From the NCBI GenBank assembly GCA_035476635.1, contig DATILI010000201.1, forward strand, positions 1 through 14,462: a stretch of DNA of 14,462 nt, in the 5' to 3' direction. The notes under the pieces were generated by a model. It was not told where the DNA came from. It saw only the letters and a program-made list of their open reading frames with translations, and did not search any database. The position numbers and the translations under genes are program-made. Of this stretch, positions 1-7,433 are shown piece after piece. Each line of letters starts with the position of its first letter. Position 1 is the stretch's first letter. The DNA comes from DATILI01 sp035476635. GTDB taxonomy: Bacteria > Pseudomonadota > Gammaproteobacteria > Burkholderiales > Burkholderiaceae_C.

Positions 1-857
1 CGCACGCGCGTTGGCAATCGATCGCGACTCGGAAACACCGCAGATATCGGGCGCTCATGCGCCTCGTCCCATGCCGGAAGAATGCGGACCAGGTCGCCCT
101 GGCGCAGGTCCTTTTCCACGGCATAGTCTGGCAATAGCCCGATACCGGCACTGCACCGCACGAATTCACGCGCAGCGATTCCGGAATGCGTCTTGATGGC
201 ACCCTGAAGGCTGATCGTCAGTTGCTGCGCGCTGCGCCGGTGCACCAGATGCAATTTCTCGGGGTGCGGCAATTGGGTGATGGTGACCGACGGCAACCTG
301 GCCAGGTCGTCCGGCTTGCTGACCTTGCCGTGCGTCTTGAGAAATGCCGGCGAGGCACACAGGAGCATCCGGCAGTTGCCGAGTTGCGTGGCGAAGAGCC
401 CCGTGTCGGGCAGCCGCCCGACGCGCACTGCGAGGTCGAATCGTTCCTCGATGACATGCGAAACGGAATCCTCAAGCACCAGGTCGAATGACACATCCGG
501 GTGAATTTCCCGGAATCGCGCCAGATCGGCGATCAAGAAACTGACACCGACGTTGTAGGACGCGGTCAGCCGGATCGTTCCGCTGACGCTGGCGCGGTGC
601 GACTCCACGGTGGTGAACGCGTCTTCCCCCGCCGAGACCATGCGCCGACAGCTTTCATAGAAAGCGCTCCCCTCCTGCGTCAGCGACAGTGCGCGTGTGC
701 TTCGGGTAAGCAGCTGCGCGCCAATCCGTTTTTCCAGTGCCGCCACATGCGCGCTCACGATCGATTTACCCAGCCCCAGCGTTGCCGCCGCCTTGGAAAA
801 CGACCCATGCTCGACCACCTCGACGAAGACGGCCATGCGGTACAGCTCCTTGATCAT
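1..857 (-). CDS. LysR-type transcriptional regulator (3' end cut off), probable regulator of the iso operon
   Basis: DNA-binding regulator of the LysR family; 285 codons are visible and the C-terminus lies beyond the left edge (the family is usually about 300 aa, so little is missing). Residues 1-60 form the winged helix-turn-helix: the HTH spans about 19-38, with SFSKAAATLGLGKSIVSAHV followed by ALEKRIGAQLLTRSTRALSLT, which is the textbook LysR pattern. Residues from about 90 form the periplasmic-binding-like effector domain. The ATG at 857 is preceded by GAGGAG eight bases upstream, and an in-frame TGA lies a short way further upstream, so the start is secure. It is divergent from isoG with 143 bases between, the usual arrangement of a LysR activator and its target. 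Control of the isoprene operon, with an epoxide or glutathione conjugate as inducer, is inferred; the sequence does not identify the ligand. Confidence 0.93.
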   Translation of the reverse strand, partial: MIKELYRMAVFVEVVEHGSFSKAAATLGLGKSIVSAHVAALEKRIGAQLLTRSTRALSLTQEGSAFYESCRRMVSAGEDAFTTVESHRASVSGTIRLTASYNVGVSFLIADLARFREIHPDVSFDLVLEDSVSHVIEERFDLAVRVGRLPDTGLFATQLGNCRMLLCASPAFLKTHGKVSKPDDLARLPSVTITQLPHPEKLHLVHRRSAQQLTISLQGAIKTHSGIAAREFVRCSAGIGLLPDYAVEKDLRQGDLVRILPAWDEAHERPISAVFPSRDRLPTRV

Positions 858-865
858 TCGGGGTT

Positions 866-871
866 CTCCTC
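866..871 (-). promoter_or_regulatory. Ribosome binding site of the LysR gene
   Basis: GAGGAG on the - strand lies eight bases before the ATG at 857 and fixes this start. No other in-frame ATG lies between it and the upstream in-frame stop. Confidence 0.75.
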
Positions 872-890
872 GATCAGTTCCAGATCAGTT
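872..890. repeat. Direct repeat GATCAGTT x2, 11 bases apart
   Basis: GATCAGTT occurs at 872-879 and exactly again at 883-890, a period of 11 bases (about one helical turn). It lies in the leader of the divergent LysR gene, next to its ribosome binding site. It could be a half-site pair for a regulator. Chance occurrence cannot be excluded. Confidence 0.4.
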
Positions 891-900
891 TGATTGTCCA

Positions 901-929
901 CTTTAACCGGACTTTGAATCCTCCTTCAA
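901..929 (-). promoter_or_regulatory. Candidate sigma-70 promoter of the LysR gene
   Basis: On the - strand TTGAAG (924-929) and TTAAAG (901-906) are separated by 17 bases, a correct spacing with moderate consensus matches (4/6 and 3/6). It overlaps the TTGAA/TTCAA palindrome, which would fit autorepression. Seen by eye only. Confidence 0.35.
914..929. promoter_or_regulatory. Candidate regulator operator, palindrome TTGAA-N6-TTCAA
   Basis: A perfect 5-base inverted repeat, TTGAA-TCCTCC-TTCAA, sits near the middle of the divergent intergenic region. It lies between the two start codons, overlaps the likely -35 of the regulator gene, and is upstream of the likely isoG -10. The placement suits a LysR-family site, although the spacing is not the classical T-N11-A. 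Confidence 0.4.
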
Positions 930-934
930 GGGTC

Positions 935-963
935 TAGTACGTTTTTGATGGCCCGCCTACTAT
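935..963 (+). promoter_or_regulatory. Candidate iso operon promoter with weak -35
   Basis: TACTAT at 958-963 is a good -10 hexamer (T, A, A and T at the key positions). The -35 position 17 bases upstream carries only TAGTAC, a poor match. A good -10 with a poor -35 is typical of activator-dependent promoters. Transcription would begin near 970 and leave a leader of about 30 bases. Confidence 0.35.
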
Positions 964-1000
964 TTGATCCAAGCAAACGAACCAAGCATGGAGACAACAA

Positions 1001-2209
1001 ATGAGTGGACCTCTTTCCGGCATTCGCATCATCGACATGACGACGATGCTGTCCGGCCCATGGGCAGCAATGATTCTTGCGGACCAGGGAGCCGACGTGA
1101 TCAAGGTTGAAGTTCCCGAAACCGGGGACCACGTCCGCTCGCTGGGCAATCAGCGGGCCGGAATGTCGGCCATGTTTCTGAACATCAACCGCAACAAGCG
1201 CTCCGTCACGGTCGATGTCAAGAGTGCGCGCGGAAGGGAAATCGTGCTGGATCTCGCCAAAGGCGCAGACGTGTTCATGCAGAACTTCCGCCCCGGTGTC
1301 GTCGACCGGCTTGGCGTTGGCGAGGCCGACATTCGCGCCGTCGCGCCGAACATCGTCTACACCTCCATCAGTGGCTTCGGAGACGTCGGTCCCTGGGTCG
1401 GCAAGCCCGTGTACGACCCCGTGATCCAGGCCATCTCCGGCCTGACGACCGTGCAGGCCGGCTCGGACACGGAACGCCCGCGCCTCGTTCGGACAGTCTT
1501 GCCGGACAAACTGGCTGCCGTGACCGTGGCGCAGTCGATTTCCGCCGCCATCGTGTCAAAGCTGCGCACAGGCGAAGGACAGCATGTGCGGATTTCCATG
1601 CTCGACTCGGTCCTGTATTTCCTGTGGGCCTCCGACATGGGCGCGCAGACCTACCCCGACAAGCCCATGACCAACCAGGAAGCTGCCAGCTTCATCGACC
1701 TGATCTACGAGACGAAGGATGGCCACATGACTGTCGCCGTGATGAGCAACAAGGAGTGGATCGGCTTGACCAAAGCGCTGGACAAGCCGGAGTGGCTGGC
1801 CGACGCGCGATTTGCCACCCCCAAGGCGCGCGACAGCCATGTGAACGAACGACTCCTGATGACGCAGGAAATATTGAAAACCCGCACCACCAACGAATGG
1901 ATGCAGCGCCTCGAGGCGCACGATGTTCCCTGCGCACCGGCACTCACCCGAAGTGAAGTCATTCGACACCCGCAAGTCGTCGCGGCCGAGGCCATCGTCG
2001 AGGTGGACCACCACGCTGCCGGGCGTTTGCGCCAGGCGCGGCCACCTGCGAAATTCGATCGCACGCCATCGGGGATCCGCTTCGGAGCGCCGCTGCTGGG
2101 CCAGCACAACGACGAGATCCTGGCCGAGCTGGGCTACTCGGAGTCGCTCCGATCGGAGCTGCGAGCCGGCAAGATCATCGGCAGTGAAATTCTGCGCAAC
2201 AACGGTTGA
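1001..2209 (+). CDS. isoG: Family III CoA-transferase (CaiB/BaiF type), IsoG
   Basis: Cytoplasmic CoA-transferase of 402 aa, the usual family length. The N-terminus (PLSGIRIIDMTTMLSGPWAA, then LADQGADVIKVEVPETGD) and the NKRSVTVDVKSARGRE segment near residue 65 are family hallmarks. Asp169, in LPDKLAAV, falls at the same position as the catalytic aspartate of formyl-CoA transferase. In the isoprene pathway IsoG is thought to load CoA onto 2-glutathionyl-2-methyl-3-butenoate, so that glutathione can be removed and the carbon skeleton sent to beta-oxidation-like steps. The annotation 'racemase' found for relatives is less likely here. GGAG lies seven bases before the ATG. It is the first gene of the operon, and isoH follows after 11 bases. 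The family assignment is firm; the precise acyl substrate is inferred from context. Confidence 0.9.
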   Translation: MSGPLSGIRIIDMTTMLSGPWAAMILADQGADVIKVEVPETGDHVRSLGNQRAGMSAMFLNINRNKRSVTVDVKSARGREIVLDLAKGADVFMQNFRPGVVDRLGVGEADIRAVAPNIVYTSISGFGDVGPWVGKPVYDPVIQAISGLTTVQAGSDTERPRLVRTVLPDKLAAVTVAQSISAAIVSKLRTGEGQHVRISMLDSVLYFLWASDMGAQTYPDKPMTNQEAASFIDLIYETKDGHMTVAVMSNKEWIGLTKALDKPEWLADARFATPKARDSHVNERLLMTQEILKTRTTNEWMQRLEAHDVPCAPALTRSEVIRHPQVVAAEAIVEVDHHAAGRLRQARPPAKFDRTPSGIRFGAPLLGQHNDEILAELGYSESLRSELRAGKIIGSEILRNNG

Positions 2210-2214
2210 AAGGA
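2209..2214 (+). promoter_or_regulatory. Ribosome binding site of isoH
   Basis: AAAGGA overlaps the last base of the isoG stop codon and lies six bases before the ATG at 2221. It supports that ATG over an in-frame TTG at 2206 inside the end of isoG, and suggests translational coupling. Confidence 0.65.
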
Positions 2215-2220
2215 CATCAA

Positions 2221-2901
2221 ATGAACAACGTACTCGTAGTGGGTGCCGATCGCGGCATTGCCAACGCAATCTGCCGGCAGCTTGACGCCCGTGGCGACCA
2301 CGTCATAGCGGCTTGCCTCGGCGAAGGCGAAGGATTTACCGAAGGCGGCGTCGACAGCATCGGCGGCATCGACGTCACGTCCGAGAAGGCGGTCGCCAAG
2401 CTGGTTGCCGGCCTGCGCTCTCGCAGCGCGCAGCTGGACTGGGTGCTGCATGTGGCCGGCGTGCTGGGCCTGGACGAACTGGGGCGGATCGACTATGACG
2501 ACATGCGCCGCCAGTTCGAGATCAATACGCTGGGCCCGCTGCGGGTTGCCGAAGCCTGCGTTCCGTTCCTCAAGCCGGGCGCCAAGCTGGGCATCGTGAC
2601 CAGCCGCGTCGGCTCGCTGGGCGACAACGGCTCGGGCGGCATGTACGCCTACCGTGTGTCCAAGGCGGGCGCCAACATGGTGGCCTTGAACCTGCACCAC
2701 GATCTGAGCAAGAAAGGCATGTCGGTGGTGGCGCTGCATCCGGGCATGGTCGCCACGGATTTGACGAAGGACTATCCGGGCAGTTTCAACTACATCCAGC
2801 CCGAAGAAGCAGCGCGCGGGCTGATCGCCCGCATGGATGAATTGACTCCGGCCACCTCGGGCCAGTTTCGCCACGCCAACGGAGACAAACTGCTCTGGTA
2901 G
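2221..2901 (+). CDS. isoH: Short-chain dehydrogenase/reductase, glutathione-conjugate dehydrogenase IsoH
   Basis: NAD(P)-dependent short-chain dehydrogenase of 226 aa, at the short end of the family and similar in build to C-factor-like members. The nucleotide-binding turn is VGADRGIA (residues 7-14), where the classical TGxxxGIG has Val for Thr and Ala for the last Gly. The active site is Tyr144-x3-Lys148 (YRVSK), with Ser128 or Ser132 as the partner serine. LHPGMVATDLT follows, the usual post-catalytic segment. In Rhodococcus sp. AD45 the IsoH enzyme oxidises 1-hydroxy-2-glutathionyl-2-methyl-3-butene in two steps through the aldehyde to the acid, using NAD. The same role is inferred here from its place between the CoA-transferase and the GSTs. 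The ATG at 2221 was chosen for its ribosome binding site. Confidence 0.87.
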   Translation: MNNVLVVGADRGIANAICRQLDARGDHVIAACLGEGEGFTEGGVDSIGGIDVTSEKAVAKLVAGLRSRSAQLDWVLHVAGVLGLDELGRIDYDDMRRQFEINTLGPLRVAEACVPFLKPGAKLGIVTSRVGSLGDNGSGGMYAYRVSKAGANMVALNLHHDLSKKGMSVVALHPGMVATDLTKDYPGSFNYIQPEEAARGLIARMDELTPATSGQFRHANGDKLLW

Positions 2902-2954
2902 CCGCGCCCCGGCTTCCTTCTCATCGCCACAACCAAGACCAGGAGACAAACCTC

Positions 2955-3671
2955 ATGATCACCCTCTACCAATACCTTCCAGCATGGACCGTGCCTTGCA
3001 TCAGCCCCTACGTGACCAAGGTGGCGTACTACATGAAGATGGCCGGCCTGCAGTTCGACACCAAACCGCAAGACCTCACGCGCCTGGACAAGGACACTCC
3101 GGCCGGCAAGCTGCCCTGCATCGTCGACACTGACGGCACCGCGGTCAACGACTCGACCCACATCATCGAATACTTGCAGGGCAAGTATGGCGACACGCTC
3201 GGCGAGGGTGCGACGACGCAGGACCGGGCCACGATGACCGCCTTCAACCGGATGATCGACGAGCACACCTATTGGGTGGCCGTGATCCAGCCGCGCTGGC
3301 GCGAGACCGAGAACTGGGAGAAATACCTGCGCATCATCGCCGGCAGCAACGATGTTCCGCCTGGACTGCGCTCCTTCGCCGACGACTTCCGCTTCCGCAT
3401 CCTGAACGAATTCATGAACGGTGGCTGGGGCCGGATGCCTGCCGAGGTCATCTACCGGCGCGCGCGTACCGACGTCGATGCGCTGTCCGGCTTCCTCGGC
3501 GACAAGCCATTCTTCATGGGCGACAAGCCGCGGTGGGTAGATGCACCCGTGCTGTCCATCCTGCGCCACACCATCGACGCGCCCTTCAGCTTCGACACCA
3601 AGGACTACGCCACCTCCAAGAAGAACCTGGTGGCCTACATGGCACGCATGCAAGACCAGTTCGGCATCTGA
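2955..3671 (+). CDS. isoI: Glutathione S-transferase, probable epoxide-conjugating IsoI
   Basis: Soluble GST-fold protein of 238 aa. The N-terminal thioredoxin-like domain (about 1-80) opens with LYQYLPAWTVPCISPYVTKV, carrying a Cys15-x-x-Pro-Tyr motif. It continues with GKLPCIVDTDG (the cis-proline loop) and NDSTHIIEYLQGKYG (glutathione gamma-glutamyl contact). An all-helical C-terminal domain follows. The style resembles FAX/metaxin-like GSTs rather than the classical bacterial beta class. In the isoprene pathway IsoI opens the epoxide with glutathione to give the hydroxy-glutathionyl conjugate; this substrate is inferred from the cluster. AGGAG lies nine bases before the ATG. It differs clearly from the second GST directly downstream, so the pair is not a recent duplication. 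Confidence 0.85.
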   Translation: MITLYQYLPAWTVPCISPYVTKVAYYMKMAGLQFDTKPQDLTRLDKDTPAGKLPCIVDTDGTAVNDSTHIIEYLQGKYGDTLGEGATTQDRATMTAFNRMIDEHTYWVAVIQPRWRETENWEKYLRIIAGSNDVPPGLRSFADDFRFRILNEFMNGGWGRMPAEVIYRRARTDVDALSGFLGDKPFFMGDKPRWVDAPVLSILRHTIDAPFSFDTKDYATSKKNLVAYMARMQDQFGI

Positions 3672-3707
3672 CCGGATCCACGAAACAAGACCACACGCAG
3701 GCTGGAC

Positions 3708-4427
3708 ATGCTGGACCTCTACTACTACACCTCGCCCAACGCCCGCAAGGCGCTGATGATGCTCGAGGAAGTCGGACTGCCCTACCAGGTGCGGTGGATC
3801 GACATCAGCGCCGGCGACCAGTACAGCGAAGCCTATGGCGCGATCAATCCCAACCGGAAGATTCCGGCAATGATCGACCATGACGGCCCCGGTGGCCAGC
3901 CTCTGCGATTGTTCGAGTCCGGTGCCATCCTGTTGTACCTGGCCGAAAAGACCGGGCGCCTCCTGCCGGTTGACCCGATACGCCGCTGGAACGTGATCCA
4001 GTGGTTGTTCTGGCAGACGTCGAGCCAGGGGCCGCTGCTCGGCCAGGCCGCGCACTTCGTAAGCCACGCTGCCAATCGCGGCCACGACGTCGCGTATGCG
4101 GTCGATCGGTATCGGAACGAGGCAGCAAGGCTCTACGGCGTCCTGGAGTCCGAGCTGGCCGGTCGCGACTACATCGACGGCGAGTTCTCCATCGCCGACA
4201 TCGCCGCCTTTCCCTGGGTACGGGTGGCCAAGGGCCAAGGCATCGACCTGGATCGCTTTCCCAACGTCAGGCGCTGGTCCGAGACCATTGCGCAGCGACC
4301 GTCAGCGTGCAGGAAGCTCGAACGCGACGATGCCACCAAGCTTGCCGCGAAGACCAACTACTACACCGACGAGACCTGGAACCTGCTGTTCGGTGGCCAG
4401 CCGCCCCGCAAGCCCACTGCTGCCTGA
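3708..4427 (+). CDS. isoJ: Glutathione S-transferase, Ure2p/YfcG-like, IsoJ
   Basis: GST of 239 aa. It starts MLDLYYYTSPNARKALMMLE; the TSPNARK loop (residues 8-14), INPNRKIPAMIDHDG around the cis-proline, and LFESGAILLYLAEKTG are typical of the Ure2p/YfcG (nu-like) group. C-terminal helical domain, with FSIADIAAFPWV as the N-capping box motif. YfcG-type enzymes bind two glutathiones or GSSG and act as disulfide reductases. That fits the role proposed for IsoJ, removal of glutathione from the glutathionyl acyl-CoA with a second glutathione. This mechanism is inferred. The gene follows isoI after 36 bases and has only a weak ribosome binding site. Family certain, step in the pathway less so. 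Confidence 0.83.
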   Translation: MLDLYYYTSPNARKALMMLEEVGLPYQVRWIDISAGDQYSEAYGAINPNRKIPAMIDHDGPGGQPLRLFESGAILLYLAEKTGRLLPVDPIRRWNVIQWLFWQTSSQGPLLGQAAHFVSHAANRGHDVAYAVDRYRNEAARLYGVLESELAGRDYIDGEFSIADIAAFPWVRVAKGQGIDLDRFPNVRRWSETIAQRPSACRKLERDDATKLAAKTNYYTDETWNLLFGGQPPRKPTAA

Positions 4428-4458
4428 ACCCAATCACCTATTTGCAACAAGTAACGCC

Positions 4459-5886
4459 ATGAGCACCTCCAGTCTTTCCTTGCCCCGCATGTCGATCGAC
4501 GGCGAATCCGTCACCAGCCTCGCGCAGATCGACGTCATCGATCCGGCCACCAACACCCCGTTCACCCGGGTCCCGGATTGCACGCGCGAACAGCTGGAGT
4601 CGGCGGTGAAGGCCGCGCAGCGCGCCTTCAAACCCTGGAGCACGGAGACCTTCGACGAGCGCCGCCGCCTGGTCAACGCCTTTATCGAGCGCGTCGTTGC
4701 CGATGCCGACACCCTGGCCCCGTTGATCACGCAGGAGCAAGGCAAGCCGCTGGCCAAGGCGCGCGGCGAGATCAACTCCGCTGTGTTCTTCTCACGCGGC
4801 TACGCGGCGTTGGACTTGCCGCCGCAGGTCCTGCGCGACACGCCTGCCCAACGCGTCGAATTGCGCCGCCGGCCGCTCGGCGTGGTCGGCGCCATCACGG
4901 CCTGGAACTACCCCGTGCTGCTGGCCATGTGGAAGATCGTGCCAGCCGTCCTGGCCGGCAACACGCTGGTGCTCAAACCCTCGCCCTACACGCCGGTCGC
5001 CACCTTGCGCCTGGGCGAGCTGGCGCAAGCCATCTTTCCGCGCGGCGTCGTCAATGTGGTGTCCGGCGGCAACGAACTGGGCGCCTGGATGACCGAGCAC
5101 CCGGGCATTCGGAAGATCGCATTCACAGGCTCCGGCCCCACGGGCAAACGCATCATGGCCAGCGCAGCCGGCAATCTGAAGCGCCTGACCCTGGAGCTCG
5201 GTGGCAACGATGCCGGCATCGTACTGGACGACGTGGATCCGGCGAAGATCGCCGCCGACCTCTTCTGGGCCAAGTTCTCCAACTGTGGCCAGGTCTGCGC
5301 GGCGTTGAAGCGCATGTACGTGCACCGCAGCGTCTTTCCGTCGGTCTGCGACGCGCTGGCCCAATTTGCCGCGACGGTGAAGATCGGCCCCGGCACCGAG
5401 GAAGGGGTAGAAATCGGACCGATCCAGAACCGGGCGCAATACGAGCTGGTGCACGCCATGGTAGACGAGGCCATCGCCGCGGGCGCCAAGGTCTTGTACC
5501 AGAGCCCCGTGCCACCAGGTCCTGGGTTGTTCTTGCCGATCACGATCCTGACCAACGTCAACGCCCAGATGCGCGTGGTGAAGGAAGAGGTCTTCGGCCC
5601 GGTCCTGACCATCAGCGCGTTCGACAACGAGGACGAGGCACTGCGGCTGGCAAACGAGAGCGAGTACGGCCTGGGCGGGTCAGTGTGGAGCGGCAACACT
5701 GAGCGCGCGACAACTCTGGCGGCTCGCCTGGACGCCGGCGGTGCCTGGGTGAACCAGCATCCGGCGATGGGACCCGACCTCCCCTTCGGCGGCATCAAGG
5801 GCTCGGGCATCGGCGTGGAACTCGGCCAGCTCGGGCTGGAGGAGTACACCTCGATCCAGGTACTTAACGTCAAGCTTTCGACTTGA
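4459..5886 (+). CDS. aldH: NAD(P)-dependent aldehyde dehydrogenase, AldH
   Basis: Aldehyde dehydrogenase superfamily member of 475 aa, full length. Catalytic residues are visible and correctly spaced: Asn150 in AWNYPVLLAMWKIVPA, Glu246 in LTLELGGNDAG, and the nucleophile Cys280 in NCGQVCAALKR. The coenzyme-binding FTGSGPTGKRI segment precedes Glu246 and EEVFGPVLTI lies in the C-terminal half. The end, PFGGIKGSGIGVELGQLGLEEYT, is typical of the AldA-like subgroup. It probably oxidises an aldehyde intermediate, either the glutathionyl aldehyde or a side product of the epoxide, backing up IsoH. The reading frame is open far upstream into isoJ, but homology begins at the ATG at 4459, just after the isoJ stop. 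There is no clear Shine-Dalgarno sequence. It sits between isoJ and isoA. Confidence 0.9.
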   Translation: MSTSSLSLPRMSIDGESVTSLAQIDVIDPATNTPFTRVPDCTREQLESAVKAAQRAFKPWSTETFDERRRLVNAFIERVVADADTLAPLITQEQGKPLAKARGEINSAVFFSRGYAALDLPPQVLRDTPAQRVELRRRPLGVVGAITAWNYPVLLAMWKIVPAVLAGNTLVLKPSPYTPVATLRLGELAQAIFPRGVVNVVSGGNELGAWMTEHPGIRKIAFTGSGPTGKRIMASAAGNLKRLTLELGGNDAGIVLDDVDPAKIAADLFWAKFSNCGQVCAALKRMYVHRSVFPSVCDALAQFAATVKIGPGTEEGVEIGPIQNRAQYELVHAMVDEAIAAGAKVLYQSPVPPGPGLFLPITILTNVNAQMRVVKEEVFGPVLTISAFDNEDEALRLANESEYGLGGSVWSGNTERATTLAARLDAGGAWVNQHPAMGPDLPFGGIKGSGIGVELGQLGLEEYTSIQVLNVKLST

Positions 5887-5904
5887 GACCACGCATCCAA
5901 CAAA

Positions 5905-5909
5905 AGGAG
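5905..5909 (+). promoter_or_regulatory. Ribosome binding site of isoA
   Basis: AGGAG six bases before the ATG at 5916. It decides this start against an in-frame TTG at 5883 that overlaps the end of aldH. Confidence 0.75.
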
Positions 5910-5915
5910 ACCGTC

Positions 5916-7409
5916 ATGGCTGTGCTCAGCAGAGACGATTGGTACGACATCGCGCGAGACGTCGACTGGACGCTCGCGTACGTCGACGAAAAGCAGGCCT
6001 TTCCCGAGGCCTGGACCGGCAGCGGCAAGGTGCCCAAGGAAGCCTGGGATGCCTGGGACGAACCGTTTCGCGTCACGTTCCGCGACTATGTGCGGGTGCA
6101 ACGCGAAAAAGAGGCCGGCGCCCACGCGGTGCGCGAGGCGCTCAAGCGGGCCAACGTCTACGACAAGCTCGACCCCGGCCACACCGCCTCGTCCCAGCTC
6201 CACATGGGAACGACCTGCATGGTCGAACAGATGGCGGTGACGATGCAAAGCCGGTTCTGTCGATTCGCACCGACGCCACGCTGGCGCAACCTCGGCGTGT
6301 TCGGCATGCTCGATGAAATCCGGCACGCACAACTCGACCTGGCGTTCTCGCACGATCTGCTCAAGCACGACGAGCGCTTCGACTGGTGCAACAAGGCCTT
6401 TCATACCAACGAATGGGGCGTTCTGGCAGTGAAGAATTTCTTCGACGACTGGATGCTCAACGCCAATTGCATCGAGGCCGCGATGGCCACCAGCCTGGTG
6501 GTCGAGCATGGTTTCACCAATATCCAGTTCGTGGCGCTGGCGGCCGACGCGATGGAAGCCGGCGACATCGATTTCTCCAACCTGCTGTCGAGCATCCAGA
6601 CCGATGAAGCGCGCCATGCACAACTGGGCTTCCCGACGCTGGAAGTCCTGATGAAGCACGACCCGAAGCGCGCGCAATACATCTTCGACGTGTCATTCTG
6701 GCGTTCGTTCCGGCTGTTTCAGACCCTCACCGGAACCTCCATGGACTACTACACGCCGGTGGCCAAGCGCAAGATGTCGTTCAAGGAATTCATGCTCGAG
6801 TGGGTCGTGCACCACCACGAACGCACCATGAAGGACTATGGGCTGGCCAAGCCGTGGTTCTGGGACACCTTTCTGCAGTGCCTCGACCATGGCCACCATG
6901 CCATGCACATCGGCACCTGGTTCTGGCGGCCAACGCTGTTCTGGAAGCCGAATGCCGGCGTGTCCCGTGCCGAGCGCAAGTGGCTCAATGAAAAATACCC
7001 GAACTGGGAAGACAGCTGGGGCGTGCTGTGGGACGAGATCATCGCCAACGTCAACCGTGGCGAGATGGCGCAGACCTATCCGCAGACGCTGCCGGCGCTG
7101 TGCAACATCACACAGTTGCCGCTCGGCTCCGCCTGGGACCGGCACCACCTGAAGATGTACACCAGCGAGTACAAGGGGCGGCTCTACAACTTCGACTCCG
7201 ACGTTTCGAAATGGATCTTCGACAGCGAGCCCGAGCGCTACGCCGGCCATACCAACGTGATCGACCGTTTCCTGCTCGGCCAGATCCAGCCGATGAATCT
7301 GGCCGGTGGCCTGCAATGGATGGGCATCACGCCCGAGGTAATGGGCGACGACGCCTACGCCTATCGGTGGGCCGCCGAATACGCCCAGGACGAACGCAAG
7401 GTGGCCTGA
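5916..7409 (+). CDS. isoA: Soluble diiron monooxygenase alpha (hydroxylase) subunit, isoprene monooxygenase IsoA
   Basis: Catalytic subunit, 497 aa, of a four-component toluene/alkene monooxygenase. It inserts one oxygen atom from O2, here probably into isoprene to give the epoxide. The carboxylate-bridged diiron ligands are Glu104, Glu134 and His137 (DEIRH), Glu197, and Glu231 and His234 (DEARH); these are the same residue numbers as in TmoA of toluene-4-monooxygenase. The gate residue Thr201 and Phe176, Phe205 and Gln228 are also kept. The pocket differs from TmoA as I recall it: Thr100, Val103, Asp141, Met180, Thr192 and Val196 replace Ile, Gly, Gln, Ile, Leu and Phe. The N-terminus (DDWYDIARDVDWTLAYVDE) and YPNWEDSWGVLWDEI near residue 365 are typical of the family. 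A toluene monooxygenase is the main alternative, and the GST/CoA-transferase context argues against it. Confidence 0.9.
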   Translation: MAVLSRDDWYDIARDVDWTLAYVDEKQAFPEAWTGSGKVPKEAWDAWDEPFRVTFRDYVRVQREKEAGAHAVREALKRANVYDKLDPGHTASSQLHMGTTCMVEQMAVTMQSRFCRFAPTPRWRNLGVFGMLDEIRHAQLDLAFSHDLLKHDERFDWCNKAFHTNEWGVLAVKNFFDDWMLNANCIEAAMATSLVVEHGFTNIQFVALAADAMEAGDIDFSNLLSSIQTDEARHAQLGFPTLEVLMKHDPKRAQYIFDVSFWRSFRLFQTLTGTSMDYYTPVAKRKMSFKEFMLEWVVHHHERTMKDYGLAKPWFWDTFLQCLDHGHHAMHIGTWFWRPTLFWKPNAGVSRAERKWLNEKYPNWEDSWGVLWDEIIANVNRGEMAQTYPQTLPALCNITQLPLGSAWDRHHLKMYTSEYKGRLYNFDSDVSKWIFDSEPERYAGHTNVIDRFLLGQIQPMNLAGGLQWMGITPEVMGDDAYAYRWAAEYAQDERKVA

Positions 7410-7433
7410 ACGCCAAAGCCCAAGGAGAAACCC

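Noticed and set aside
2790..4238. Long open frame of 482 codons on the - strand opposite isoI and isoJ
   Set aside because: Shadow frame of GC-rich coding DNA; no recognisable domain, and the opposite strand encodes two clear GST proteins.
4096..4458. Upstream in-frame extension of the aldehyde dehydrogenase
   Set aside because: It lies inside isoJ in another frame and its translation is not aldehyde dehydrogenase-like; the family sequence starts at the ATG at 4459.
4986..6677. Long open frame of 563 codons on the - strand opposite aldH and isoA
   Set aside because: Low-complexity translation with no family pattern; it crosses two well-defined genes and has no ribosome binding site context.
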